Part shown: positions 25,102 to 34,647 of the stretch, in pieces
Position numbering within the stretch: position 1 is the stretch's first letter
How the letters are laid out: each line of letters starts with the position of its first letter
Source of the DNA: Streptomyces pilosus
GTDB lineage: Bacteria; Actinomycetota; Actinomycetes; Streptomycetales; Streptomycetaceae
Direction: 5' to 3'
Assembly (NCBI RefSeq): GCF_014649835.1
Contig: NZ_BMTU01000020.1
Location: 45,812-109,811, forward strand
DNA: 64,000 nucleotides
Notes under the pieces: generated by a model
Database searches by the model: none
What the model saw: only the letters and a program-made list of their open reading frames with translations
Told to the model about the DNA's origin: nothing
Made by a program: the position numbers and the translations under genes

Positions 25102-26532
25102 ATGGCACCACAGCGATTCCGTGAGCAGTTCGCGCAGATCCAGCGTTCCATGCCCGACGTCCCCCTGGCGATCGGCCCGGACGACGCGGGCGAGTTCCTC
25201 TACGAGAAGGGTGTCGTCCTCGCCCGCGACGGGGAGGAGGCCCGCGTCGTCGAGGACACGGTGCGGCAGCACTTCACCACCTTCGCCGGGCTCGCACCGG
25301 ACCACGTGCGCCGGGCCGGCCCCGAGACCAACCGCTCCGGCATCACCCGCATCCAGGTCGCCGACCCGGGCCGGGGCGACGGCAGCGGCGACCCGGCGGT
25401 GGCGGGCGCACTGCGCGCCCTCTCGGCGGCGGAGGCACGCGCGGGACACCGGATGGTCAGCCGCAACCACGTGGTGTCGATCGCCGTCAACGCCTGTCCC
25501 GGCGACGAGCCCGTGCCCGTGGCGCCCGGCACACCGCCCAACCCGGGCGCCGCCGAGGGTGCCCACGACCCGGACAGCGCCGTCGGCGTCCTCGTCATCG
25601 ACACCGGCCTCATGCACGACCACCGCTCCTACCCGCTGCTCGCCCACACCCGGGGCGACGCCCAGGTCGCCGAGTGCGACGGCGACGGCATCCTGCAGCA
25701 GTACTGCGGACACGGCACGTTCATCGCCGGTCTGGTCGCCGCCGTCGCCCCCAACACCGACATCACCGTGCGCGGCACGCTCAACGACGCCGGAGCCGTC
25801 CTGGAGTCCGAGTTCGGCGAGAAGCTCTTCGAGGCCGTCGACGAGGGCGGCTGGCCCGACGTCATCAGCCTCTCCGCCGGAACCTCCAACGGCCGCACCG
25901 ACGGGCTCCTCGGTGTCGACGCCTTCATGCGGGAACTGCGCAAGCAGCGCACCCTGTTGGTCGCCGCCGCCGGGAACAACGGCAGTGCCACGCCCTTCTG
26001 GCCCGCCGCCTACGCCGACCTGCCCGGCTACGAGCACGCCGTGCTGTCCGTCGGTGCCCTGCGCGGAGACGGCGAGTACGGCGCCTGCTTCAGCAACCAC
26101 GGTGGCTGGGTGAAGGCGTACGCACCCGGCGAGCGCCTCACCAGCGCCCTCACCGGCTTCGACACCCCCGTCCCCTACGTCTACCAGCACTCCACGTACG
26201 ACGCCTGCCGCTACGGCTTCACCTACCCCTGCACCTGCCTGCACCCGCGGCACAACGGCCTCCTGAGCGAGGACGGCGGCCCCGCCAAGCCGGACCAGGT
26301 GATGTTCGAAGGACTCGCCCAGTGGAGCGGGACCTCGTTCGCCACCCCCGTCGCCGTCGGCATGATCGCCGCCCACATGACCGCCCGGGCCCAGACCGAC
26401 CCGCGCAAGGCGCGCCGGCAACTCATGGAGGACACGACGGAGTTCGCCGAGGTGCGCGGGTCGCACGTGCCCGCCCTCCTGCCGCCCACCTGGCGCCCGG
26501 TCCGGGTCTCACCGCCCGCGGCCCGGGCATGA
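25102..26532 (+). CDS. S8-family serine peptidase (cytosolic subtilase)
   Basis: 476 residues. The catalytic triad is complete: Asp167 in GVLVIDTGL, His204 in YCGHGTFIAGL and Ser412 in WSGTSFATPVAVG; the oxyanion Asn is in AAAGNNGSATP. Unlike secreted subtilisins there is no signal peptide and no typical propeptide. The first ~130 residues form a separate domain (MAPQRFREQFAQIQRSMPD ... VRRAGPETNRSGITRIQV). A Cys-rich insert (YDACRYGFTYPCTCLH, ~360-375) precedes the Ser motif. GGAGGA precedes the ATG. It is divergent from the CHAT gene and 59 bases before the sigma gene, suggesting a joint proteolytic and transcriptional module. Confidence 0.93.
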   Translation: MAPQRFREQFAQIQRSMPDVPLAIGPDDAGEFLYEKGVVLARDGEEARVVEDTVRQHFTTFAGLAPDHVRRAGPETNRSGITRIQVADPGRGDGSGDPAVAGALRALSAAEARAGHRMVSRNHVVSIAVNACPGDEPVPVAPGTPPNPGAAEGAHDPDSAVGVLVIDTGLMHDHRSYPLLAHTRGDAQVAECDGDGILQQYCGHGTFIAGLVAAVAPNTDITVRGTLNDAGAVLESEFGEKLFEAVDEGGWPDVISLSAGTSNGRTDGLLGVDAFMRELRKQRTLLVAAAGNNGSATPFWPAAYADLPGYEHAVLSVGALRGDGEYGACFSNHGGWVKAYAPGERLTSALTGFDTPVPYVYQHSTYDACRYGFTYPCTCLHPRHNGLLSEDGGPAKPDQVMFEGLAQWSGTSFATPVAVGMIAAHMTARAQTDPRKARRQLMEDTTEFAEVRGSHVPALLPPTWRPVRVSPPAARA

Positions 26533-26591
26533 GGACCGGAGTCGTCCCCTCCGCGGCGTACCATGACGTGCCGTACACGAGGGGTGGGACC

Positions 26592-27167
26592 GTGGAGCAC
26601 AGGGAAGTCGGCGTGTTGGTCCGGTCCGCTGTCGACGGTGACGCGGCGGCCTGGAAGGCGATCGTGGAAGGGCTGGGCCCGCTGGTGTGGTCCGTGGTGC
26701 GCGCGCACCGGCTCTCCGACGCCGACGCGCACGAGGTCTACCAGACCGTGTGGTTCCGGTTCGCCCAGCATCTGGGGCGGATCCGGGAACCGGAGAAGGC
26801 GGGCTCCTGGCTGGCCAGTACCGCCCGGCACGAGTGCCTGAAGGTGCACAGGAACGCGCGCCGGCTGATGCTGACGGACGATCCGAACCTGCTGGACCGG
26901 GTCAGTGAGGACGGTACGCCGGAGCAGTCGCTGCTGGACGCGGAGGAGGCGGCCGCGCGGAGCGAGAGCGTACGGCGGCTGTGGCAGGAGTTCGAGGAAC
27001 TCGGCGAGCGGTGCAGGCAGTTGCTGCGTGTGCTGATCGCCTCGCCGCCGCCCAGTTATCAGGAGGTGTCCGCCGCGCTCGACATCGCGGTGGGCAGCAT
27101 CGGGCCACTGCGCCAGCGCTGTCTGCGCCGGCTGCGGGCCCGGCTCGAGGCCCGGGGGGCGACGTGA
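26592..27167 (+). CDS. RNA polymerase sigma factor, ECF-like (sigma-70 family)
   Basis: 191 residues from GTG at 26592 (GAGGGG 8 bases upstream; an in-frame GTG at 26568 is possible). Region 2 spans ~8-80: VRSAVDGDAAAWKAIVEGLG, then HEVYQTVWFRFAQHL and EPEKAGSWLASTARHECLK, the usual promoter-melting segment. Region 4 spans ~125-185: RCRQLLRVLIASPPPSYQEV, then SAALDIAVGSIGPLRQRCLRRLRA, a helix-turn-helix. The linker (LMLTDDPNLLDRVSEDGTPEQ) is short. No zinc-binding anti-sigma gene is adjacent. Its stop overlaps the start of the next gene as GTGA, so the two proteins are probably made in a fixed ratio. Confidence 0.92.
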   Translation: MEHREVGVLVRSAVDGDAAAWKAIVEGLGPLVWSVVRAHRLSDADAHEVYQTVWFRFAQHLGRIREPEKAGSWLASTARHECLKVHRNARRLMLTDDPNLLDRVSEDGTPEQSLLDAEEAAARSESVRRLWQEFEELGERCRQLLRVLIASPPPSYQEVSAALDIAVGSIGPLRQRCLRRLRARLEARGAT

Positions 27168-27697
27168 GCGGGACGAGCGACATGAACGACCGGAACGCCA
27201 TGGACGACGTGCATGCCGTGGACGACGCGACCGACGCGACCGACGACGCGGGACGCGACGACGGCGTGGGCACCGGGCTGCTGGAGGAGGAACTGCGGCA
27301 GGCGGCGGCCGTCCTGGACCCGCTGCCTCCCGCCCTGCTGCAGGTCGCCGTCGACGCCTACGCGCTGCACGACCTCGACGCCCGTGTCGCCGAGCTGACC
27401 TTCGACTCGCTGGTCGACGCCCTCCCGGTCAGGGGGGCGACGGACGTGCCGCGCATGCTGACGTTCAGCGCGGGCGAGGTGACGCTGGACGTGGAGGTGA
27501 GCGCGCAGGGCCTGATGGGCCAGGTACTGCCGCCCCGGCCGGTCCGCATCGAGGTACTCGGCGGCCCCCGCGCGAGCGTGGCACTCACCGCCGACGACAT
27601 GGGACGCTTCAGCGCCGGCACCGCCCCCGCCGGTCCGTTCGCCCTGCGCCTGCGCACCGGCGACGAGGTGGTCACCACGGAGTGGCTCCGCGCCTGA
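27164..27697 (+). CDS. Small acidic protein coupled to the sigma factor, unknown function
   Basis: 177 residues; the GTG start overlaps the sigma stop (GTGA). The first ~45 residues are very acidic and repetitive (DATDATDDAGRDDG). Residues ~45-90 are helical (LLEEELRQAAAVLDPLPPAL). The rest looks like a beta-sandwich (VTLDVEVSAQGLMGQVLPP, RIEVLGGPRASVALTADDMG, PFALRLRTGDEVVTTEWLRA), of the kind seen in regulatory-like domains. There is no membrane segment, so it is not a classical membrane anti-sigma factor. By position it may modulate the sigma factor or be the substrate of one of the two proteases; this is inference. Confidence 0.8.
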   Translation: MSGTSDMNDRNAMDDVHAVDDATDATDDAGRDDGVGTGLLEEELRQAAAVLDPLPPALLQVAVDAYALHDLDARVAELTFDSLVDALPVRGATDVPRMLTFSAGEVTLDVEVSAQGLMGQVLPPRPVRIEVLGGPRASVALTADDMGRFSAGTAPAGPFALRLRTGDEVVTTEWLRA

Positions 27698-27871
27698 CCC
27701 TCCGGGGGAGAGGGAGGCGCCGGTGACCGGGGCGTCCGGTCGCGCGCCCGCGCCCGCGCCGGTGGCGCGTGGCCGTGAGCCCGGCCCCTGCGCGCGGGGC
27801 GCGGGGGAAGGCCGCCCGGCGCGGTCAGGGCCGGCCGGATGCCCGCGGGTATCCGGGCGAGGTGCCGGGCG

Positions 27872-28669
27872 TCAGCCGGAGACCGCGTCGACCAGGGCGG
27901 CGAGCGCCGCGGCGAGGCGGGGGAGGCCCTGGTGCGGGGCGCCGCCCGGTTCGGTCATGTAGGTGTCCCGGCGGATCTCCACCATCAGCGCGGACACCTC
28001 GGCCCGCTTGCCGAAGAACTCCAGCGGCACGTACGTCCCCGCGAACGGGCTGTCCAGCCCCGTCCCACCGCACGGGGCGAAGGCCTCCCGGGCCGCGTCC
28101 AGGAGCGCGGGCGGGGTGTGGAAGGAGTCGGTGCCCAGGCAGATCTCCGGCCGCGGCCCGTCCCCGTGCAGTTCGTAGGGCAGCGGGGCGCTCGGGTACG
28201 AGTGCACGTCGATGATCACGGCCCGTCCGGTCGCCGCGAGCCGCCCGGCGACCGCCTCCGTCATCGCCCGCGCGTACGGCCGGAAGTACCGCTCGATCAG
28301 CGGCTCCCCGTTGAACCCGCCGGGCCGCAGCACGTCCTTGTGCGTGGTCCGGGTGTAGACCGCGCCCATCCCGACGGACAGCATCTCCTCGCGCCCGTCC
28401 GGGAACCGCTCCGGATCGACGACCAGCCGCGACAGCCGGTTCTCGAACCGCCACGGCGCGACCCCGGCCGCCCGGGCCGCCGCCTCGGCGACCGACGCGG
28501 TGTGCGCGTCCGTGATGTGGTCCAGTTCCCGCTCCAGCGCGGCGTCGTCGAGCACGATCCCGGACCGCACGTCGGCGGGTATCTCCCGCGACGAGTGCGG
28601 GACGTGGAGGATCACGGGGGAGTCGGCGTCACCGGGAAGGAACGCGAAGGACGGCGGGACGTCGGTCAT
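27872..28669 (-). CDS. N-formylglutamate amidohydrolase family protein
   Basis: 265 residues. Zinc-dependent FGase family motifs are present: HVPHSSREIP near the N-terminus, ELDHITDAHTASVAE, RFENRLSRLVVDPERF, and the central IIDVHSYPSAPLPYE with ICLGTD. The family includes HutG-type N-formylglutamate deformylases and other N-acyl amidohydrolases; no hut genes are nearby, so the substrate is not fixed. The ATG at 28669 is used. A spacer of about 174 bases without a gene separates it from the convergent small acidic gene. Confidence 0.87.
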   Translation of the reverse strand: MTDVPPSFAFLPGDADSPVILHVPHSSREIPADVRSGIVLDDAALERELDHITDAHTASVAEAAARAAGVAPWRFENRLSRLVVDPERFPDGREEMLSVGMGAVYTRTTHKDVLRPGGFNGEPLIERYFRPYARAMTEAVAGRLAATGRAVIIDVHSYPSAPLPYELHGDGPRPEICLGTDSFHTPPALLDAAREAFAPCGGTGLDSPFAGTYVPLEFFGKRAEVSALMVEIRRDTYMTEPGGAPHQGLPRLAAALAALVDAVSG

Positions 28670-28823
28670 GCGGCTGCTCCAGGAGCGTGGTCGGTGGTGC
28701 GCGGAAGGATCAAGGTGCCACATCCCACTGACAACGCCGCCGACGCGGGACACCCGGGCCGCCGCGGTCCGGCCGCGCCGGGGCCCCGCCCGGGCGGTGA
28801 CCCGGCGCGGGGACGCCGGAGAG

Positions 28824-28869
28824 ACGGGTCCGCCCCGGCCGGGCGTGGTGCCGGCCGGGGCGGACCCGT
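28824..28869 (-). terminator. Hairpin after isocitrate dehydrogenase
   Basis: A 19-base GC stem (28824-28842 with 28851-28869, starting ACGGGTCCGCC) closes an 8-base loop GCGTGGTG, ending 13 bases beyond the icd stop. No T-run is present, as is common in Streptomyces. Confidence 0.75.
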
Positions 28870-28882
28870 TCGATGGCGAGCG

Positions 28883-31102
<2,220 letters not shown>

Positions 31103-31140
31103 CGGGTGCTCCGCTCCACGTCTGCAACATTGCTCGACAT

Positions 31141-31152
31141 CAAGATATCTTG
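31141..31152. promoter_or_regulatory. Perfect palindrome upstream of icd
   Basis: CAAGATATCTTG. It sits about 40 bases before the icd GTG, in a short A/T-rich island (GACATCAAGATATCTTGTGAC), and could be a MarR-like operator or overlap the promoter. Nothing similar is seen elsewhere in the window. Confidence 0.5.
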
Positions 31153-31247
31153 TGACGGCCTCCGGCTCGACAGGGGTCCACGCCGCGTTCCGGGCGATCT
31201 CCCGCCACGCGGCCGAGCGGCCGTGGCGGGAGACGCCGGTACGGTCC

Positions 31248-32345
31248 TCAGATCGGCCGGGTGACGGTCATGTCGTCCGGCGCGGACTCCCCGGCGCGCT
31301 GCTGGGGGAAGAGCACCGCGCCCTGCTGGATCGCCACCGTGCGCGCGGGGGAGGGGATGCGGATGCCCTCCTCGCGGTAGCGGCGGTGCAGCCGCTTGAT
31401 GAACTCGTGCTTGATCCGGTACTGGTCGCTGAACTCGCCCACGCCCAGGATCACGGTGAACCCGATGCGGGAGTCGCCGAAGGTGTGGAAGCGCACCGCG
31501 GGCTCGTGCTCCGGCACCGCGCCGGTGATCTCGGTCATCACCTCGGCGACGACCTCCTTCGTCACCCGCTCCACCTGCTCCAGGTCACTGTCGTACGACA
31601 CCCCGGCCTGCACCAGGATGGTCAGCTGCTGCTCCGGACGCATGAAGTTGGTCATGTTCGTCTTGGCGAGCTGCGCGTTCGGGATGACCACCAGGTTGTT
31701 GGACAGGTTGCGGACGGTCGTCTGGCGCCAGTTGATGTCCTCGACGTAGCCCTCCTCGCCGCTGCTGAGCTGGATGTAGTCCCCGGGCTGCACGGTCTTG
31801 GAGGCGAGGATGTGGATGCCCGCGAAGAGGTTGGCGAGGGTGTCCTGCAGCGCCAGCGCGACCGCCAGACCGCCGACGCCCAGGGCGGTGAGCAGCGGGG
31901 CGATGGAGATGCCGATCGTCTGCAGGCCGACCAGGAAGCCGATCGCGAGGACCAGGATCCTGGTGATGTTCATGAAGATGGTCGCCGACCCGGCGACACC
32001 GGAGCGGGCCTGGGTGACCGAGCGCACGAGGCCCGCCACCACCCGGGCGGCCGACACCGTGGCGGCGAAGATCACCAGCAGCGTCAGCACCTGGTTGACG
32101 TTGTGCTGGACGGTCCGGGTCAGCGGCAGCGCCGCCGCCGCGGAGGCCATGCCGCCCGCGACCGCCGCCCACGGCACGATCATGCGCAGGGCGTCCACCA
32201 GGACGTCGTCCCCGCGCCAGTTGGTGCGCTCGGCGTGCCGGCCGAGCCAGCGCAGCAGCATGCGGAGCAGGAACGCGGCCAGCAGGCCGGCGGCGAGGGC
32301 GATGCCGGCGAGCACCAGGTCGTCCATGGTCAGCGAGCGGGTCAC
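31248..32345 (-). CDS. MscS-family mechanosensitive ion channel
   Basis: 365 residues from GTG at 32345 (GGAGGTGAG upstream). Three to four membrane helices come first (LVLAGIALAAGLLAAFLL; MIVPWAAVAGGMASAAAALP; VLTLLVIFAATVSAARVV). The pore helix is SIAPLLTALGVGGLAVALAL, followed by QDTLANLFAGIHILASKTVQ. The beta domain motif is GDYIQLSSGEEGYVEDINWR with VVIPNAQLAKTNMTNF. The C-terminal cytosolic domain is complete. It should open on membrane tension and release solutes on osmotic downshock. There is no operon partner; icd is downstream on the same strand, 145 bases away. Confidence 0.94.
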   Translation of the reverse strand: MTRSLTMDDLVLAGIALAAGLLAAFLLRMLLRWLGRHAERTNWRGDDVLVDALRMIVPWAAVAGGMASAAAALPLTRTVQHNVNQVLTLLVIFAATVSAARVVAGLVRSVTQARSGVAGSATIFMNITRILVLAIGFLVGLQTIGISIAPLLTALGVGGLAVALALQDTLANLFAGIHILASKTVQPGDYIQLSSGEEGYVEDINWRQTTVRNLSNNLVVIPNAQLAKTNMTNFMRPEQQLTILVQAGVSYDSDLEQVERVTKEVVAEVMTEITGAVPEHEPAVRFHTFGDSRIGFTVILGVGEFSDQYRIKHEFIKRLHRRYREEGIRIPSPARTVAIQQGAVLFPQQRAGESAPDDMTVTRPI

Positions 32346-32583
32346 CGCTCACCTCCGGGCCCTACCCGGTCGGACGGGGCTGTGTGAAGTCGTGTCACGT
32401 GGTCACCTGCTCGATTCAACGGGATGTACGGCGGGCCGGCCACCCTGACCCGCGGCCGGCACGATCGCTCATCCTGCCGTATGCCGAGGGGCTGTTCGTA
32501 CCGCGGCGGGCGGCCCGGGCCCGTGAACGAGCCATGATCCGCCGCCCCCGTCCCGGGACGTGGCGACCCGTCACCGACCGTTC
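32346..32583. other. Intergenic region between mscS and the ABC transporter
   Basis: About 240 bases with no convincing gene. It is GC-rich; I see no tRNA, repeat or strong hairpin. The mscS promoter must lie in its left part. The only clear signal is the SoxR/MerR-type promoter that follows at 32584. Confidence 0.6.
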
Positions 32584-32614
32584 TTGACCTCAACCAAGGT
32601 CGAGGTCCTACCTT
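32584..32614 (+). promoter_or_regulatory. SoxR/MerR-type promoter and operator of the ABC transporter
   Basis: TTGACC (32584-32589) and TACCTT (32609-32614) with the 19-base spacer typical of MerR-family promoters. Spacer and boxes hold a 22-base near-perfect palindrome (32586-32607). Its outer arms CCTCAA...TCGAGG match the SoxR box arms (CCTCAA...TTGAGG) at 11 of 12 positions. The transcript would start near 32621, at or just before the ATG. Confidence 0.8.
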
Positions 32615-32621
32615 CGCGGTC

Positions 32622-34532
32622 ATGAGCATGGAGACCACAGCGTGGACACAGCTGCGCAGCGTCATGACCGCCGAGGACGAGCACCGTCCCGTGACGCGCG
32701 GGACGCTGCGCCGCATCGCCGCCTTCGCCCGCCCGCACCGCCGCCGGCTCACCCTGTTCGTGCTGCTCGGCACGGCGACCGCGGCACTCGCCGTCGCCAC
32801 CCCGGTGCTCGCCGGACAGGTGGTGGACACGATCGTCTCCGGCGGCGACGGGGCCGCCGTCGTCCGCCTGGCGCTGCTCATCGCGCTGATCGCGATCGTG
32901 GAGGCCGGCCTCGGGGTCCTCGGCCGGAGACTGTCGGCGGCGCTCGGCGAGGAGCTCATCCTCGACCTGCGGACAGCGGTCTTCGACCACGTGCAGCGCA
33001 TGCCCGTCGCGTTCTTCACCCGCACCCGCACGGGAGCGCTGGTCTCCCGTCTCAACAACGACGTCATCGGCGCCCAGCGGGCCTTCAGCAACACCCTGTC
33101 GACGGTGGTCGGCAACGTGGTGACCCTGGTGCTCGCCCTCGCGGTGATGCTCACCCTGTCGTGGCAGATCACCCTGCTGGCGCTGGTGCTGCTGCCGGTG
33201 TTCGTCGTCCCGGCCCGGCGGATGGGCCGCCGCATGGCCGCCATGCAGCGCGAGGCCGCCGCCCTGAACGCGGCCATGGGCACCCGGATGACCGAGCGGT
33301 TCTCCGCCCCCGGCGCCACCCTGGTCAAACTGTTCGGCCGCCCGGAGGAGGAGTCCGAGGAGTTCGCGGCGCGCGCCCGCCGGGTCCGCGACATCGGCGT
33401 CCGCACGGCCACCGCGCAGACGGTGTTCATCACCGCCCTGACCCTCGTCTCCGCCCTGGCCCTCGCGCTGGTCTACGGCCTCGGCGGCCGGCTCGCGCTC
33501 AGCGGCGTCCTCGAACCGGGCGCGGTGGTGGCGCTGGCCCTGCTGCTGACCCGGCTCTACGCGCCGCTCACCTCGCTGGCCGGGGCCCGGGTGGAGCTGA
33601 TGAGCGCGCTGGTCAGCTTCGAGCGGGTCTTCGAGATCCTCGACCTGGAGCCGATCGTCCGGGAGAAGCCGGACGCGCGTGAGGTGCCCGAGGGCCCGGT
33701 CGCCGTCGAGTTCGACGACGTCCGCTTCGGCTACCCCTCCGCCGACAAGGTCTCCCTCGCCTCCCTGGAGGAGGTCGCCGTCCTCGACCCGCGCGGCGGC
33801 GAGGAGGTCCTGCACGGCATCTCCTTCCGCGCCGAACCGGGGCAGACCGTCGCCCTCGTCGGTTCCTCCGGCGCCGGCAAGTCGACCGTCGCGGCCCTGC
33901 TGCCGCGGCTGTACGACGTCGACTCGGGCGCCGTGCGCGTGGGCGGCGTCGACGTCCGCGACCTGACCGCCGCCTCCCTGCGCGCCACCCTCGGCATGGT
34001 CACCCAGGACGGCCACCTCTTCCACGACACCGTCCGTGCCAACCTGCTGCTCGCCCGGCCGGACGCGAGCGAACCCGACCTGTGGGACGCCCTGCGCCGG
34101 GCCCGCCTGGACACCCTCGTACGGACCCTGCCCGACGGCCTCGACACGGTGGTCGGGGAGCGCGGCTACCGGCTCTCCGGCGGGGAACGCCAGCGCATGA
34201 CCATCGCGCGGCTGCTGCTGGCCCGCCAGCGGGTCGTCGTCCTCGACGAGGCCACCGCCCACCTGGACAACACCTCCGAGGCCGCCGTGCAGGAGGCACT
34301 CACCGAGGCGCTGGAGGGCAGGACGGCGGTGGTGATCGCCCACCGGCTGTCCACCGTCCGCGCGGCCGATCTCATCCTCGTCGTCGAGGCCGGCCGGATC
34401 GTGGAGCGCGGCACGCACCGGCAGCTGCTGGCCGCCGGCGGCCGCTACGCCGAGCTGTACCGCACCCAGTTCGGCGACCGGCCGGCCACCGACGGCCCGG
34501 GCGACGGGCGCGGCGCACCGGCGGCGGCGTAG
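32622..34532 (+). CDS. ABC transporter, fused permease and ATPase (exporter); likely SoxR-regulon member
   Basis: 636 residues, half-transporter with an ABC1 membrane domain (~50-340, six helices) and one nucleotide-binding domain (~365-610). It has Walker A GSSGAGKST (414-422), Q-loop VTQDGHLFHD, signature LSGGERQRMTIARLLLARQ, Walker B VVVLDEATAHLD and His-loop IAHRLSTV. It should act as a homodimer exporting a hydrophobic or redox-active compound. Between the A-loop Tyr (RFGYPSADK) and HGISFRAEPG there is an extra stretch (VSLASLEEVAVLDPRGGEE). No Shine-Dalgarno precedes the ATG and the predicted start site is next to it, so the mRNA is probably leaderless. S. coelicolor SCO7008, a described SoxR target, is an ABC transporter; homology is my inference. 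Confidence 0.93.
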   Translation: MSMETTAWTQLRSVMTAEDEHRPVTRGTLRRIAAFARPHRRRLTLFVLLGTATAALAVATPVLAGQVVDTIVSGGDGAAVVRLALLIALIAIVEAGLGVLGRRLSAALGEELILDLRTAVFDHVQRMPVAFFTRTRTGALVSRLNNDVIGAQRAFSNTLSTVVGNVVTLVLALAVMLTLSWQITLLALVLLPVFVVPARRMGRRMAAMQREAAALNAAMGTRMTERFSAPGATLVKLFGRPEEESEEFAARARRVRDIGVRTATAQTVFITALTLVSALALALVYGLGGRLALSGVLEPGAVVALALLLTRLYAPLTSLAGARVELMSALVSFERVFEILDLEPIVREKPDAREVPEGPVAVEFDDVRFGYPSADKVSLASLEEVAVLDPRGGEEVLHGISFRAEPGQTVALVGSSGAGKSTVAALLPRLYDVDSGAVRVGGVDVRDLTAASLRATLGMVTQDGHLFHDTVRANLLLARPDASEPDLWDALRRARLDTLVRTLPDGLDTVVGERGYRLSGGERQRMTIARLLLARQRVVVLDEATAHLDNTSEAAVQEALTEALEGRTAVVIAHRLSTVRAADLILVVEAGRIVERGTHRQLLAAGGRYAELYRTQFGDRPATDGPGDGRGAPAAA

Positions 34533-34590
34533 CGGACCCTCACGCGGCCGGCGGGGGCGTAGCGGATCCTCACGCGGCCGGCGGGGGCCG
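34531..34590 (+). repeat. Tandem 30-bp duplication across the ABC transporter stop codon
   Basis: Copies at 34531-34560 and 34561-34590 both contain CACGCGGCCGGCGGGGGC and differ at only about three positions. The repeat starts inside the TAG stop, so the second copy recreates a GTAG. Confidence 0.85.
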
Positions 34591-34601
34591 CCGCCGCGCA
34601 G

Positions 34602-34637
34602 GCCGCCGCCGGCCCCGGAACCGGGACCGGCGGCGGC
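34602..34637. terminator. Bidirectional hairpin between the ABC transporter and secDF
   Basis: A 17-base arm GCCGCCGCCGGCCCCGG (34602-34618) faces 34621-34637 with one mismatch and an AA loop. The genes are convergent and both stops are within 70 bases. Confidence 0.75.
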
Positions 34638-34647
34638 ACCGGGTGGG

